In this document: piece after piece, positions 17,100 through 26,154 of the stretch
Numbering within the stretch: the stretch's first letter is position 1
Layout of the letters: each line of letters starts with the position of its first letter
NCBI RefSeq assembly: GCF_025362475.1
Contig: NZ_JANYGH010000019.1
Span: 1-64,000 of the forward strand
Reading direction: 5' to 3'
Length of the DNA stretch: 64,000 bases
DNA from: Mucilaginibacter sp.
GTDB lineage: Bacteria > Bacteroidota > Bacteroidia > Sphingobacteriales > Sphingobacteriaceae
Notes under the pieces: model-generated
Database searches by the model: none
Told to the model about the DNA's origin: nothing
What the model saw: only the letters and a program-made list of their open reading frames with translations
Position numbers and translations under genes: made by a program

Positions 17100-18811
17100 T
17101 AGTTTGGATTTACTGCCGCGTTGCCGCTGTTAATTACCTGGTTAAACATTTCAATAAAAATTGCCCGTATATCGGCCGCTCCCTCGGTAACACTGGCGGC
17201 ATGTAGCGTAATTTCGTCAATACCCATTTTTGCGATATTGATAGTAAGGTTTCGCACACCGCCACCGGAAATACCTTTAGATGAGTCGGCCACACCGGCA
17301 GGCGTACCACCTCCCGGTGTGTTTTTAAAGTCCAGCTTGCCGTCCATCCAACTTGGTCTTTTGGGCTTGCCGTCTTCGTCTAACCCCGCCATATCATTGG
17401 CGCGGTTCCAAACGTGCATTTTTCTTATGCCATCAAGCCTTTTACCTGCCTCGGTGTCGTCGCCCCATGATGACCACGCTTTCCGGTATTCCCCTTTGTT
17501 TTTTAAATCATTATAGCGCTTAAAGCGCTCATAAACATCAGTTATGCCCAACATGGCAGTTTGTGTCCAATAAACAACATCTTCAAAGGTGCGGCGCAAT
17601 ACATTAAATACACCGCTTACGGTTTCCATTGTGTTGGCGGTATTGCTGGCGTAATCTTTATTATATTTATTTAACCCTGCATAGGCATATCCAACAACCC
17701 CGATAACTGCCAGCGGCCAGTATGCTGCTGTCTCTAACACACCTGTCCAAATAGCTGCGCGTTCCGTCCATCCGGTGTATAATATCCATGCACCAGTCAT
17801 AGCGCCAATACCAGCCGCTATACTATACATCAAACTGTCATTCCCAATAATTCCATTTAAAAATGTAGCTATGCCGCCCAGTGCTGGCAATAGGCGCGTA
17901 CCAATCGTTCCGGCAAGTGTATCTAATGCCCCGGTAAAAGCCATCCATTTACCTGTCGGCGTTTGGCCCATCCGTTCCATACCTTTGTAAAATCTTCCCA
18001 TCGGCCCGGTTGCATATTCTAATGCACCAGCTACGTCCCTAAAAGATATTTTACCCTTTTCAACATCTTTACTTAGTTGGGCAATACTTTTGCCCGTTTT
18101 TTCGCTCAATGCCTGTAGCGGGTTAAAACCTGCATCGGTAAATTGTAACACCTCCTGTCCGCGCAACTTACCGGCTGCGGCTGTTTGAGCATATGCCAGG
18201 CTTAAACTTTTCATGTGTTCCACCTTTCCCATTGATATATCACCCAACATCCGTAGCGACGGCATTATATTTTTGGCCGATACGCCAAAACCTAACATAG
18301 TTTTAGCCTCGTCAAAAACTTCATTGCCGTAAATGGTATCGGTGGCAAAGCCCATAAGGTTTTTATGAAGTTCATCGCCCTGTTTTTTACCTGCCATAAC
18401 TTCAAAACTAGTACTGGCCATTTGACGTTCCATACCGGCTTTTAAAGTAGTTACAGCTAACCCAGCCATTGCGCCCAGACCGGCAGTTAACAAACCGGCT
18501 CGTAAAAAGCCACCACTGCCAAAACCGCCGCCGCTACTATGGCCTACGCCTGCGTTATGTAAGTGGTCGCGCTGGCGTTCTAAATCGGCTATCTCCCGGT
18601 TTGCCCTTCTAATTTGGCTCATATCTAATGATATATTGCGGGTGCGGGTTAAATCATCTATTCGCTGCCCTAACTGGTCGGCAGATCGGCCAACGCGGTT
18701 AAAACCCGCATTCATTCGGGTAAATGCGCCTTCGGTATTTGCAGATAATTGCCGCATAGGGCCCGACATATTATCCCTGATCTTTACAAGAAATTCAACT
18801 ATGTTAGCCAT
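17099..18811 (-). CDS. Tail tape measure protein
   Basis: The 570-residue protein begins with a coiled-coil region (about 1-85), a Gly-rich hinge (GGGFGSGGFLRAG), a tape-measure core (about 110-300, with FEVMAGKKQGDELHKNLMGFA and RGQEVLQFTDAGFNPLQALSEKTG) and strongly hydrophobic helices (about 330-400) that would insert in the host membrane. It sets tail length and guides DNA. At this size the tail would be short. The gene overlaps its upstream neighbour by 13 bp. Confidence 0.85.
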   Translation of the reverse strand: MANIVEFLVKIRDNMSGPMRQLSANTEGAFTRMNAGFNRVGRSADQLGQRIDDLTRTRNISLDMSQIRRANREIADLERQRDHLHNAGVGHSSGGGFGSGGFLRAGLLTAGLGAMAGLAVTTLKAGMERQMASTSFEVMAGKKQGDELHKNLMGFATDTIYGNEVFDEAKTMLGFGVSAKNIMPSLRMLGDISMGKVEHMKSLSLAYAQTAAAGKLRGQEVLQFTDAGFNPLQALSEKTGKSIAQLSKDVEKGKISFRDVAGALEYATGPMGRFYKGMERMGQTPTGKWMAFTGALDTLAGTIGTRLLPALGGIATFLNGIIGNDSLMYSIAAGIGAMTGAWILYTGWTERAAIWTGVLETAAYWPLAVIGVVGYAYAGLNKYNKDYASNTANTMETVSGVFNVLRRTFEDVVYWTQTAMLGITDVYERFKRYNDLKNKGEYRKAWSSWGDDTEAGKRLDGIRKMHVWNRANDMAGLDEDGKPKRPSWMDGKLDFKNTPGGGTPAGVADSSKGISGGGVRNLTINIAKMGIDEITLHAASVTEGAADIRAIFIEMFNQVINSGNAAVNPN

Positions 18812-19104
18812 ATCTTTTTATTTAGGTCTACAATTGCTTTATCTGTTAATAACTCTGTATCGCCGCCCAACCAGCCAACTTCAATTACTTTTCTTAAATA
18901 CATTGTTTCGTCAAGCTTTAACTTTCCGCTTTTGGTTAGCTTCTTAACTATCTTAAATACCTCCTTTTCGGTCGGCTCCCTTACATAGGCTTTTTTATTA
19001 TTGGCCTCTAACACGGTCATTTTACTGCCGTGTTCACTTTGCCACGCTGCCAGCATTTCGGGCGTTACGGCGGTAGTTTTAATTCTTGTTGATATTCCAA
19101 ACAT
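18799..19104 (-). CDS. Tail assembly chaperone-like protein
   Basis: The 101-residue protein directly precedes and overlaps the tape-measure gene, the fixed place of tail assembly chaperones. Sequence features such as AYVREPTEKEV and GWLGGDTELLTD resemble such proteins of Bacteroidota phages. It would keep the tape measure soluble before tail assembly. I did not find a clear slippery site for the frameshift that is common in this gene pair. Confidence 0.6.
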   Translation of the reverse strand: MFGISTRIKTTAVTPEMLAAWQSEHGSKMTVLEANNKKAYVREPTEKEVFKIVKKLTKSGKLKLDETMYLRKVIEVGWLGGDTELLTDKAIVDLNKKIWLT

Positions 19105-19136
19105 GCTTGTGGTTGTTGTTTAATGCTTTAATAACC

Positions 19137-20015
19137 TTATAATAATTTACCGTCCCAAACCGTAGGCAATCGGTCGTGCTTTTCAAAATACTTTGCTTTA
19201 TAAACTTCGGGCGCAAACTCTCTAAGCAGTTGTATACCGCCTGCCACATGTCGATGTATATCATCGTAGCTTAAATTCAAAGAGAGGCGTAAGCTATTGG
19301 GAACATCGCAGGTAAGCAATTGGGGTTTTATTGTGGAATACTTAACAGCATTCATAATAAAATTGAGCGATTCGGTATCGGCACCCAATGCCAATAGGCC
19401 GGTAGCATACTGATTATCCATTTTACCAACTGCAATGGCGTTGTTAACTATTGCCAGGGTATCGGCTGTGTGATTTGAATTTGAGAGAATTGTCGGGTGG
19501 TGTTGTGTTGCAAGGGCTATTAAAGTATGCGGGTTAAGGTCTGCCAGTTTTATAGGCTCATCGTTGGTATCATATAATTGAACACCTAAAGCCTCGTCAT
19601 TAGCACCAACATCGCAACATGAAAACTCAACCGCTTTTGTTTTTGTAAAGGTTAACCCCGTTTGTCCCGGTAGCTTATCCTCTTGTCTATCGCTCCATTC
19701 CAATGGCAGAGCGCCAAGGCTTAACATATTGAGCGTTCCATCTTCATACATACCATAAACAATCATGGCAAACGGGTTGCTTTCGCTAAATCCCAAAGCA
19801 CAAGTAATTGCGTCTCCCTCTCTTTTCACATCGACAGCCCGGCCCAATGGGATTTTTTTGTCATACGGCCCCGGCGAATTGTCGTTCTTATGCATCCAAA
19901 AAAGAAGTGGATTCTTTAAAAACTGCGTAAGATCAACGCCGCTGGTTAAAACACGGTATAAATAAGAATTGATAGCGCTTGTGGTAACTATATACCGTTT
20001 GGATGTTATTTTCAT
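19137..20015 (-). CDS. Prohead (scaffold) protease with an unrelated-looking C-terminus
   Basis: Residues 1 to about 150 match an HK97-type prohead serine protease: His42 in LLFWMHKN, PLGRAVDVKREGD, Ser99 in NMLSLGALPLEW and the ending VEFSCCDVGANDEALG. The protease cleaves scaffold and capsid precursors. Residues about 160-292 are low in recognisable features and end in EFAPEVYKAKYFEKHDRLP, not typical for the family tail. As no capsid gene follows, the ORF may be an in-frame fusion made by deletion of head genes. The deletion is inference. Confidence 0.65.
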   Translation of the reverse strand: MKITSKRYIVTTSAINSYLYRVLTSGVDLTQFLKNPLLFWMHKNDNSPGPYDKKIPLGRAVDVKREGDAITCALGFSESNPFAMIVYGMYEDGTLNMLSLGALPLEWSDRQEDKLPGQTGLTFTKTKAVEFSCCDVGANDEALGVQLYDTNDEPIKLADLNPHTLIALATQHHPTILSNSNHTADTLAIVNNAIAVGKMDNQYATGLLALGADTESLNFIMNAVKYSTIKPQLLTCDVPNSLRLSLNLSYDDIHRHVAGGIQLLREFAPEVYKAKYFEKHDRLPTVWDGKLL

Positions 20016-20399
20016 TTGGGAAAAATCAATGTTTAAATTATGGTAGCAAAGCTACCATAATTTAAAACAGATAACCCAAAACAATTAGCGCACATTGGTA
20101 TTAACTAATTGATATACTGTTAGTTATAAAACGAAATTCGGCTAATATTTTTAGTTTACAATCCACTTAAAAAGTGTAAAAAACTGCATATACCCCCCTT
20201 ACTTCGAGTGGGTTTTTACACATTTAACGGGGTGTTTAATACAAAACCAAAGCCGGGGCATTTGTTCCATTTTTACAACTACAAACACCTATAACAACAA
20301 AAAACCCCTCTGTAAACAGGGGGGTATATGCAATTATTATGGCCATACATTATATAAAAAGTACCTCTACATAGCTTTAAAGGCACTTTTTAGGAAAAA
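20016..20399. other. 384-bp non-coding gap with a 14-bp perfect inverted repeat
   Basis: No ORF is seen here, although intact Mu-like phages usually carry terminase and portal genes at about this place. TGCATATACCCCCC (20,185-20,198) and its exact reverse complement (20,319-20,332) bracket 120 bp, and an internal hairpin (about 20,304-20,324, CCCCTCTG/CAGGGGGG with a TAAA loop) sits against the right arm. It may be a deletion scar, a small inserted element or a transcription control site. Confidence 0.55.
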
Positions 20400-20639
20400 T
20401 CAAACTAAAACGTCAATCATCAAGCTTAAATTATACAATTCATCTTCGGCGCTATGGCTAATTTGATTAGGATTGCTCACCAAAGCCCCGGCATAATTGA
20501 TATACGCTTTAATAAGCATCTCGCGTATATTAACCGCTTCCGTCTCTATGGTTATCAGTTTCTTAAACGCGTTTACTCTTTTTGTATCCGCTTCGCTTAG
20601 CTGCCTTGGCTGCGTTGGCGGTTTTAGTTGATGTTCCAT
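20400..20639 (-). CDS. Small phage protein of unknown function
   Basis: This 79-residue ORF starts 1 bp after the GemA-like gene stop, so it belongs to the early operon. It has a Pro/Gln-rich, basic N-terminus and two helices. No family is recognised. It is the last gene before the 384-bp non-coding gap. Confidence 0.5.
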   Translation of the reverse strand: MEHQLKPPTQPRQLSEADTKRVNAFKKLITIETEAVNIREMLIKAYINYAGALVSNPNQISHSAEDELYNLSLMIDVLV

Positions 20640-20640
20640 A

Positions 20641-21111
20641 TCAAACGGTTTGTAATTTTAATTCGTTTAAAAGTTCGTTTACTGCCTTGTCGGCTTCTTT
20701 GTTCAGCTTGGTTTTTTTATTGTTTCTCACTATACCCTCAAACTGGCGGTGTACCTTTTTGAGTTCATCTAATGTCATTTCGTTAAGTGGCTTTTTAACC
20801 GCTCCGCGCTCTTTAATAAATAGGTTAAGCTTAACGGGATTTAATTTTTTATCCTCGGCGGTATCGCCGTATATAATACCCGCTTTATAACCAAGCGAGA
20901 ATATAAGCCGCTTTTGCTTTTCCAACGGGTCGTAATTTGCCAGCTTGCCTATAAGGTCGCGCGCTTCGTCTATGTACAGTTCCTTTGCACTGGTAGTACG
21001 GCCACCGCTATAGGCCGAAACTATTTTAGCCTTTTCGCTTTTTTCACAAACGCCTATGTTTTGCAACATCACGTTTATTTTTATTATTTGGGCTTTTGTT
21101 GCTTTTGTCAT
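20641..21111 (-). CDS. GemA / Mu gp16-like protein
   Basis: The 156-residue protein is basic and helical. An N-terminal part (AQIIKINVMLQNIG) and a central part with KRLIFSLGYKAGI fit the GemA (Mu gp16) regulator family of Mu-like phages, which is implicated in modulating host gene expression and lysogeny. It lies four genes downstream of MuB, within the early region, as in Mu relatives. The family call is moderate because the sequences are diverse. Confidence 0.55.
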   Translation of the reverse strand: MTKATKAQIIKINVMLQNIGVCEKSEKAKIVSAYSGGRTTSAKELYIDEARDLIGKLANYDPLEKQKRLIFSLGYKAGIIYGDTAEDKKLNPVKLNLFIKERGAVKKPLNEMTLDELKKVHRQFEGIVRNNKKTKLNKEADKAVNELLNELKLQTV

Positions 21112-21115
21112 GGCT

Positions 21116-21535
21116 TTAGTTATTTTCAGGAGTGTATATCACTTTTCCGTATTTGTCAAGCTTAACCAGGTTTGCGTTAAGCATTCTTGCCGCGGCTGTA
21201 TTTTGATTAATCAAAATTGTTTGCAGTAACCTGGTGCCATTGGTGTGGCCGCCGTTTAAAAACAACAATCCGGTAAGCGCGTTGCTGTGTGCCATAATCG
21301 GGGCCGATACCGGCGCAGCTTTGGCGTTAATTTTTTTGGCAAGGTCTATTTTCATACCTATGGTATTAACACCTAATTCTTTTAGCTGCTGGTAAACCGA
21401 TAGGTTTTTGTTATCAAGCATGGCATACAAAAGCACCTCGGTACATACCTCGGGCAATTTGTATTTAATGCTTATTTCCCTTGCTTCGTTCACGTAAGTT
21501 TCAACTTCATTAACTATGGTGTCTATTACTATCAT
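21116..21535 (-). CDS. Early-region phage protein, unknown function
   Basis: The 139-residue protein is helical and soluble (VNEVETYVNEAREISIKY, LLQTILINQNTAAARMLNA). Its start overlaps the stop of the HTH gene upstream by 4 bp and it ends 4 bp before the GemA-like gene, so it is tightly operonic. No known family is recognised. Confidence 0.55.
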   Translation of the reverse strand: MIVIDTIVNEVETYVNEAREISIKYKLPEVCTEVLLYAMLDNKNLSVYQQLKELGVNTIGMKIDLAKKINAKAAPVSAPIMAHSNALTGLLFLNGGHTNGTRLLQTILINQNTAAARMLNANLVKLDKYGKVIYTPENN

Positions 21536-21846
21536 TTTGGTGTACTTTTAAATTGTTTTAAATATTGTTCGGAAGGGTTTATAATCTGTTGGGCTATTTC
21601 GGGGTAATGGTCGCTTAAGTACGCTTTAAAGTCCTCTACCACTTCAGCACGGCTTACTCCCATTCCTAATATTATTAGTTGCCGTTCCATCCGCTTATCA
21701 CTTTGCAGGGCTTTCCAATTGTATTTTTTTATCCATCGGCGCACCTGCTTTTCATGTACGCCCGCTTCGGTGGCAGCGGCAAGGGCGGTGTAACCCTTAT
21801 CTATAAATAACCCCCTTGCCTTGTTGTATTGATCTGTTTTGTACAT
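21532..21846 (-). CDS. Helix-turn-helix phage protein (small terminase-like HTH)
   Basis: The 104-residue protein opens with an HTH (YTALAAATEAGVHEKQVRRWIKKYNW, given in two parts: residues about 18-31 and 32-44) like those in small terminase subunits and Mu-like early regulators. No large terminase is visible in the element, so a regulatory or host-factor role is as likely as packaging. It follows MuB after a 54-bp gap and overlaps the next gene by 4 bp. Confidence 0.55.
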   Translation of the reverse strand: MYKTDQYNKARGLFIDKGYTALAAATEAGVHEKQVRRWIKKYNWKALQSDKRMERQLIILGMGVSRAEVVEDFKAYLSDHYPEIAQQIINPSEQYLKQFKSTPK

Positions 21847-21900
21847 GGCTAAAGTGTTATAATGCCCCTCTAATGTTTTTTAGCTTTTTTTTGTAATTAC

Positions 21901-22737
21901 TCATGCCGCATCCCTTTCGTTTACAATGGCGTTATAAAGCAACCGGTAGTTTGATAGCTTGCAAAAATCTTTAATGGTATCATCATCGGTTACGCCGTTG
22001 GCTTTGCATATGGCGGCTATTTCTGCCTTTGATGGTTTGGTTAATTCATTCCAGTTAACTACCCGGCTATAAAATTCAGGGTACCCTGTTTTATCCTTTT
22101 CTACTGCCTTTTCTACATTCTTTTTAAAATATTCACAACCGGCCATTAAAATACCAGCGCTGTAAAGCGTTGCATTGCGGATGTCGTGCAAATCCAATAA
22201 AACATTGGTAGACAATTTACCGGCTTCGTCAATTATCAGCAAAGGCGGCTCGCTATGTTGGTTAAGCTGCTTACAAATAAGTTTTACCATTTCGTAAACC
22301 GACCCCATAAAGTTGTGGCCCATTTCCGATAGCACTTCATATAAAAATTGCTTCCTGTTCATGCTGTTTTTACACTGCACGTAGTAAACATTTCTTTCCC
22401 GGTTGTAATAATCCTTTAGCGCCTCTGTTTTGCCCGCACCAGTAAACCCTATTACAGCATTTAAAAGGCTTTTGCTTTGGGTTTCCCTACAGGTATTTTG
22501 TACACTGTTAAAGTTTACCGTGCCCAAAATTTTAAAGTCGGTACCGGCTTTTAGATGGCTTATAATGCCTTTTAATATTTCGTCTGATAATTGGTCGTGT
22601 TGGCCGTTTTCTATGAAGCTTAAAACCGCTCCCGATACTTCAAGCTTCTTTGCAAGCTTATTTTTGCTCATTCCTTTTTGCCCGGCAAAATCGTTGATAA
22701 GCTGGCGCGCTTCTTTCATTAATTTTTCTTTTTGCAT
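21901..22737 (-). CDS. MuB-type AAA ATPase, target-DNA activator
   Basis: The 278-residue protein has an N-terminal HTH (about 23-45, MSKNKLAKKLEVSGAV) and an AAA domain with Walker A GFTGAGKT (97-104) and Walker B LLIIDE (166-171). This is the layout of Mu B, which binds target DNA, is activated by ATP and delivers targets to the MuA transpososome. It starts 77 bp downstream of the transposase gene on the same strand. Confidence 0.88.
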   Translation of the reverse strand: MQKEKLMKEARQLINDFAGQKGMSKNKLAKKLEVSGAVLSFIENGQHDQLSDEILKGIISHLKAGTDFKILGTVNFNSVQNTCRETQSKSLLNAVIGFTGAGKTEALKDYYNRERNVYYVQCKNSMNRKQFLYEVLSEMGHNFMGSVYEMVKLICKQLNQHSEPPLLIIDEAGKLSTNVLLDLHDIRNATLYSAGILMAGCEYFKKNVEKAVEKDKTGYPEFYSRVVNWNELTKPSKAEIAAICKANGVTDDDTIKDFCKLSNYRLLYNAIVNERDAA

Positions 22738-22814
22738 CTTTGGTTTACTTTAGTTTAAATGGTATTTAATTACTGTTTAAATGGCTGTTAGGCTGGCGGG
22801 CTTAACAGCTTTTT

Positions 22815-24950
22815 TTATACTCTTTGCGTTCCTACTACTTCAAGTGTGGCAGCTACTATATTTTTCTTTGCGTGCCTTTCCTGTGCTTTTTTTTTCTGCT
22901 TATCAATGATTTTAATATTTGACGCTACAGGCTCGTAAGGCACTACTTTTTGCTGATTGATATTTTTTTGCTGGTAGATATATTCTAAGTCCTTTTGTGT
23001 TTCGGCATTGTTATACAATTCCTTATTAACTTTAAAAGGGTCTAATAACTCCGCAAAATCCGCGTCATTTTCGGCAGCTTTAAGCATGATATCATTAGCT
23101 TTTCTTTTGGCGGTAGCGGTCATAGCCTCATTGTGGCTACTTTGTTTGATGATGTTTAATACATCACCTTCTGTTTGATTGGCTTTGGCTTGTACAATGT
23201 GTATTTTGGGTTTACACTCACATATATAATCGCCGTTCAGATCAAACAGGTGAACGCTTTTAAGATCGTTTTCATCGTAGAATACATTAACCTTTTGATT
23301 ATTGTACTTTAGTCCTAAATCGTGACTATACAGATCATATATGTGCGTTTGCTTTTTAATATCAAACTGTATTTCGCTTTTAACAACCTTAATTTGTTTG
23401 GAGTGCCAAAACATTACTGCTAAATCAGCCTCACATATTGCGGCGATATTGGGCTTTTCGCTCTCGTTAAAGGCATCAAACGGCGCGAGCCTATCATCTA
23501 CAGGTTTGTTATTGTAAATACTGATTAGTTCAACCATTATCGTTACAATCGATTCATAGTTGTAAAAACCTTTAGCTTTTTTGATGTCGTTAAGATGTTT
23601 GGTATCAATGCGCCCATTGTCCCGCCGTGATCTAATCCCCTCGCCAATGTAGCCATCTATCATCCGTTGGCAACTTGATTGTAAGGTATTTATAACGCGT
23701 TCTATATTGCCTTTTTGCTGCGGCTCTCCTTTGGTGGTAGTGGTAAGGCGGCAACCTCTAATCTCTAAACGTTCCTTTAACGTTTTATACTCGCTGGTTT
23801 TAGTTACACTGGCCTGATCGCACATCAATTCATAAGGCAATAAGCTTTCCCGGTAAAAGGCCATTTTAAAGGCTGCAAACCAGTTAAATCTATCTTCACT
23901 TTCTGCGAAATCGTAACCGACAATCTTACCGCTCATTACATCCATTATTAAGAATATATTCAGCTTTATATCTTTCGTTCCAGCTTCATTTCTACTAAAA
24001 ATTTGAATGGGTGTACCGTCTCCATAATACAAGTCACCGGCGTAAATAGCCTTTTCACGGCGGGTATGCGGTTTTACAGTGCGTTTGAAAAAATCGGGAT
24101 TGCGGAAAACAGCAAGTGTATTTTTTACCTCTTGGCGCGATAAGTATTTACTTACCGTATCATACTTAACCGGCTTTTGTTTTTTAGCCAGGCATTCGGC
24201 AAAAAGCAATTCGTGTATTTGCTTATGGGTGTACTGGTTGCCATCCATATAGTATTTTGTAATGGTGCCTTTATGCCAGTCGGTAAGCTTTACAAGATAT
24301 TCGCGGGGCTTGCAGGCAAACGCATGTAATAGGTTAAGCCCGTTTTTAGGTATATCGTTTATCTTTTGCCTGAATTTTTCGGGATTTTTTAAAGAGTGTT
24401 TTATATCGGCACAATTCAAATAAGCTTCGTGCAGTTCTGATATTTTATAACCAACAACCTGACCGCGACCTGCTTTCAGATCGGCGCAGCAAAGCAAAAC
24501 GGCATGTGTTTTTGATAACTCAATTACTTTGGCACGTTTTACATTTTCCTTTTTACCGCTGATTTGTTTATTATAAAAAGCGCAATGCTTTGTATAACCA
24601 TCGGTGGCGGCCCCCTTTATACAGCGGGTTAAAGTATCTTCTTTAAACTCAATTTGCTGTTGTTGGGTGTAGGACTTTTCTAATGCAGCATCGTGCTTTA
24701 TTTGATCGATTAAAGTGGCGACCGGTGGCAACGCATACTTTAAAATTGTTTGTTTTGGAATAGTAGAATACAGAATATTAATTTTCCTACCGTCCAAAGG
24801 GTCCGGCTGATTTATCCATGATATCGACTTTTCTGTAGCGTTTGACCGCATACAGTTTGCTAAAATACTTTTGGACGTAATTTTATCACCAGTTAGTTTT
24901 ATTAGTTCGCTAACAGAAATTAATACTTCTTTATAACCTTGCCTTTTCAT
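22815..24950 (-). CDS. MuA-type DDE transposase
   Basis: The 711-residue protein has an N-terminal DNA-binding part (about 1-280) and an RNase-H-like catalytic core with the DDE triad at D311 (GDGTPIQIF), D378 (LMCDQASV) and E417 (GNIERVINTL), then a Mu-transposase C-terminal beta domain (about 500-570) and a charged tail that would contact MuB. The ORF is intact with no frameshift. It should bind the 15-bp end motifs at both borders and carry out integration and replicative transposition. Confidence 0.92.
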   Translation of the reverse strand: MKRQGYKEVLISVSELIKLTGDKITSKSILANCMRSNATEKSISWINQPDPLDGRKINILYSTIPKQTILKYALPPVATLIDQIKHDAALEKSYTQQQQIEFKEDTLTRCIKGAATDGYTKHCAFYNKQISGKKENVKRAKVIELSKTHAVLLCCADLKAGRGQVVGYKISELHEAYLNCADIKHSLKNPEKFRQKINDIPKNGLNLLHAFACKPREYLVKLTDWHKGTITKYYMDGNQYTHKQIHELLFAECLAKKQKPVKYDTVSKYLSRQEVKNTLAVFRNPDFFKRTVKPHTRREKAIYAGDLYYGDGTPIQIFSRNEAGTKDIKLNIFLIMDVMSGKIVGYDFAESEDRFNWFAAFKMAFYRESLLPYELMCDQASVTKTSEYKTLKERLEIRGCRLTTTTKGEPQQKGNIERVINTLQSSCQRMIDGYIGEGIRSRRDNGRIDTKHLNDIKKAKGFYNYESIVTIMVELISIYNNKPVDDRLAPFDAFNESEKPNIAAICEADLAVMFWHSKQIKVVKSEIQFDIKKQTHIYDLYSHDLGLKYNNQKVNVFYDENDLKSVHLFDLNGDYICECKPKIHIVQAKANQTEGDVLNIIKQSSHNEAMTATAKRKANDIMLKAAENDADFAELLDPFKVNKELYNNAETQKDLEYIYQQKNINQQKVVPYEPVASNIKIIDKQKKKAQERHAKKNIVAATLEVVGTQRV

Positions 24951-24975
24951 TAATTAGGGATTTAAAGTAAAAGGT

Positions 24976-25173
24976 TTATCCAATTCGTTTTAATAGACTA
25001 TTTTTCTTTTCAGATAGGTCGGCCACAATTTCTAATACTGCTAATTCGACTAAAGGATTATCGGATTTATCATTTAACCAGTTAGATACTGTAATTCTGT
25101 TAACACCTGCTTTTTCGGCTATTATTTTAGCGTAACCGTGAGGTATTTTAGACTTTAATTCTTTGCGTGTCAT
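24976..25173 (-). CDS. Small HTH DNA-binding protein (Ner/Cro-like)
   Basis: I start the gene at the ATG at 25,173 (MTRKELKSKIPHGY), giving 65 residues; an upstream in-frame start at 25,230 would add a hydrophobic stretch overlapping the operator. A helix-turn-helix (AKIIAEKAGVNRITVSNWLN) fills most of it. It is first in the leftward operon, divergent from the repressor gene, the place of Mu Ner or a Cro-type regulator. Confidence 0.75.
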   Translation of the reverse strand: MTRKELKSKIPHGYAKIIAEKAGVNRITVSNWLNDKSDNPLVELAVLEIVADLSEKKNSLLKRIG

Positions 25174-25203
25174 AACTTTTATTAGTTTTGTTATTGAATA
25201 ATG

Positions 25204-25255
25204 AACAAATATTGACATTAATAATAACAATTACAACATTTAAATAATATTTGTT
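25204..25255. promoter_or_regulatory. Operator-like inverted repeat in the repressor/early divergent promoter region
   Basis: AACAAATATT (25,204-25,213) and its perfect reverse complement AATATTTGTT (25,246-25,255) lie in the 98-bp AT-rich gap between the small HTH gene and the divergent repressor gene, with further AATAACAA half-site-like words between. This is where both regulators should bind. No clean TAnnTTTG box was seen, so promoter positions are open. Confidence 0.55.
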
Positions 25256-25271
25256 ATTTAAAATATCATTT

Positions 25272-25961
25272 ATGGGAAATCCGGGTTTACAAATTAAGAA
25301 GCTAAGGCAGTATTTTAATTTAACGCAAGATCAATTCGCTGTCATTTCGGGAACTAAGCGTAATAGCATAGCTATGATTGAATCCGGCAGGAATAAGCCA
25401 ACTTTTGAACTTATAGCAGATATTTCGACCGTTTTTAATCTTAGTGCTGACTTTTTTTTAAGCGATGACAACCCAGCCGCTTTTGAATCTGCATTTGAAT
25501 TTATCACAATCAAGAAAAAAGGCATTGAAAATAACAAATCAGAAGACATTTTAAATGTTACAGTAAAGCATAGTAATGATGTTACAGTAAACCGTAAAAA
25601 GGATAAAAAGAATAAAGAATTAAGCTTACTAATCGACGATATGAGCACCGACGATATAAACCAATCCTTAGTGAAAGTGGCTCAATCAAATCTATTATAT
25701 ATCGAATTTCATTTGATGGATATTGAACTAAACTTAAAGTTGCTGCGTGAAAAATTAACCGGTGATAAGTTTGATAGAAAACAATATGATGAATCGCTTA
25801 AAAAGATTACAAATGCCTGTAAGACACTAAAAAATGTAATCAAAAGCGGTTACACAAGTAACGCCGCTATAGTAGGCTTTTTACTCAACCAAGACGAACT
25901 AATGCGGGGATTACTTGATAATATTCGCGAATTATCGAAAGATTTGTACCTAAATAATTAG
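25272..25961 (+). CDS. Prophage repressor-like XRE-family protein
   Basis: The 229-residue protein (ATG at 25,272; the upstream in-frame TTG at 25,251 lies inside the operator repeat) has an N-terminal XRE HTH (LQIKKLRQYFNLTQDQFAV, then SGTKRNSIAMIESGRNKPT) and a long helical C-terminus (about 110-229) without peptidase motifs. It is the only plus-strand gene of the element, divergent from the transposition operon, as expected for the lysogeny repressor. Lack of a LexA-type peptidase domain suggests control that does not rely on self-cleavage. Confidence 0.82.
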   Translation: MGNPGLQIKKLRQYFNLTQDQFAVISGTKRNSIAMIESGRNKPTFELIADISTVFNLSADFFLSDDNPAAFESAFEFITIKKKGIENNKSEDILNVTVKHSNDVTVNRKKDKKNKELSLLIDDMSTDDINQSLVKVAQSNLLYIEFHLMDIELNLKLLREKLTGDKFDRKQYDESLKKITNACKTLKNVIKSGYTSNAAIVGFLLNQDELMRGLLDNIRELSKDLYLNN

Positions 25962-25986
25962 GCAAATGGTACACATGCCGCTTTCC

Positions 25987-26057
25987 TACCTTTTTAATTA
26001 CTTTATTATGGTAGTGAAATTGAACCAAATAGTAGATAACCTACTTTTTTAACTACC
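25987..26057 (+). repeat. Prophage end motifs, right 3 and right 2
   Basis: TACCTTTTTAATTAC at 25,987-26,001 and TACTTTTTTAACTAC at 26,043-26,057 are two direct copies of the 15-bp end motif, 56 bp apart. The first is identical to the inverted copy at 12,158-12,172 on the other border. They lie in the 345-bp gene-free stretch between repressor and sigma factor. Confidence 0.65.
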
Positions 26058-26081
26058 ACTTTATTTTACTCCTCAAAAATA

Positions 26082-26117
26082 AAAAACCGCTCTGATTATC
26101 TCAAAACGGCCTTTTTC
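26082..26117 (+). terminator. Weak terminator-like element behind the repressor
   Basis: AAAAAACCG and CGGCCTTTTT are near-complementary and end in a T run. The stem is short and the loop long (about 18 nt), so this is only a possible terminator for the repressor transcript. Confidence 0.3.
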
Positions 26118-26154
26118 GTACAGATTTCGGACTTTTTTATATTCTCTTTATTCC

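Noticed and set aside
25960..26060. Placing the right prophage end right after the motif at 26,043-26,057 (…ACTACCA)
   Set aside because: It ends in CA as expected for Mu, but the following cttta does not repeat the tatat before the left end, and the gene frame is not restored. Kept only as an alternative.
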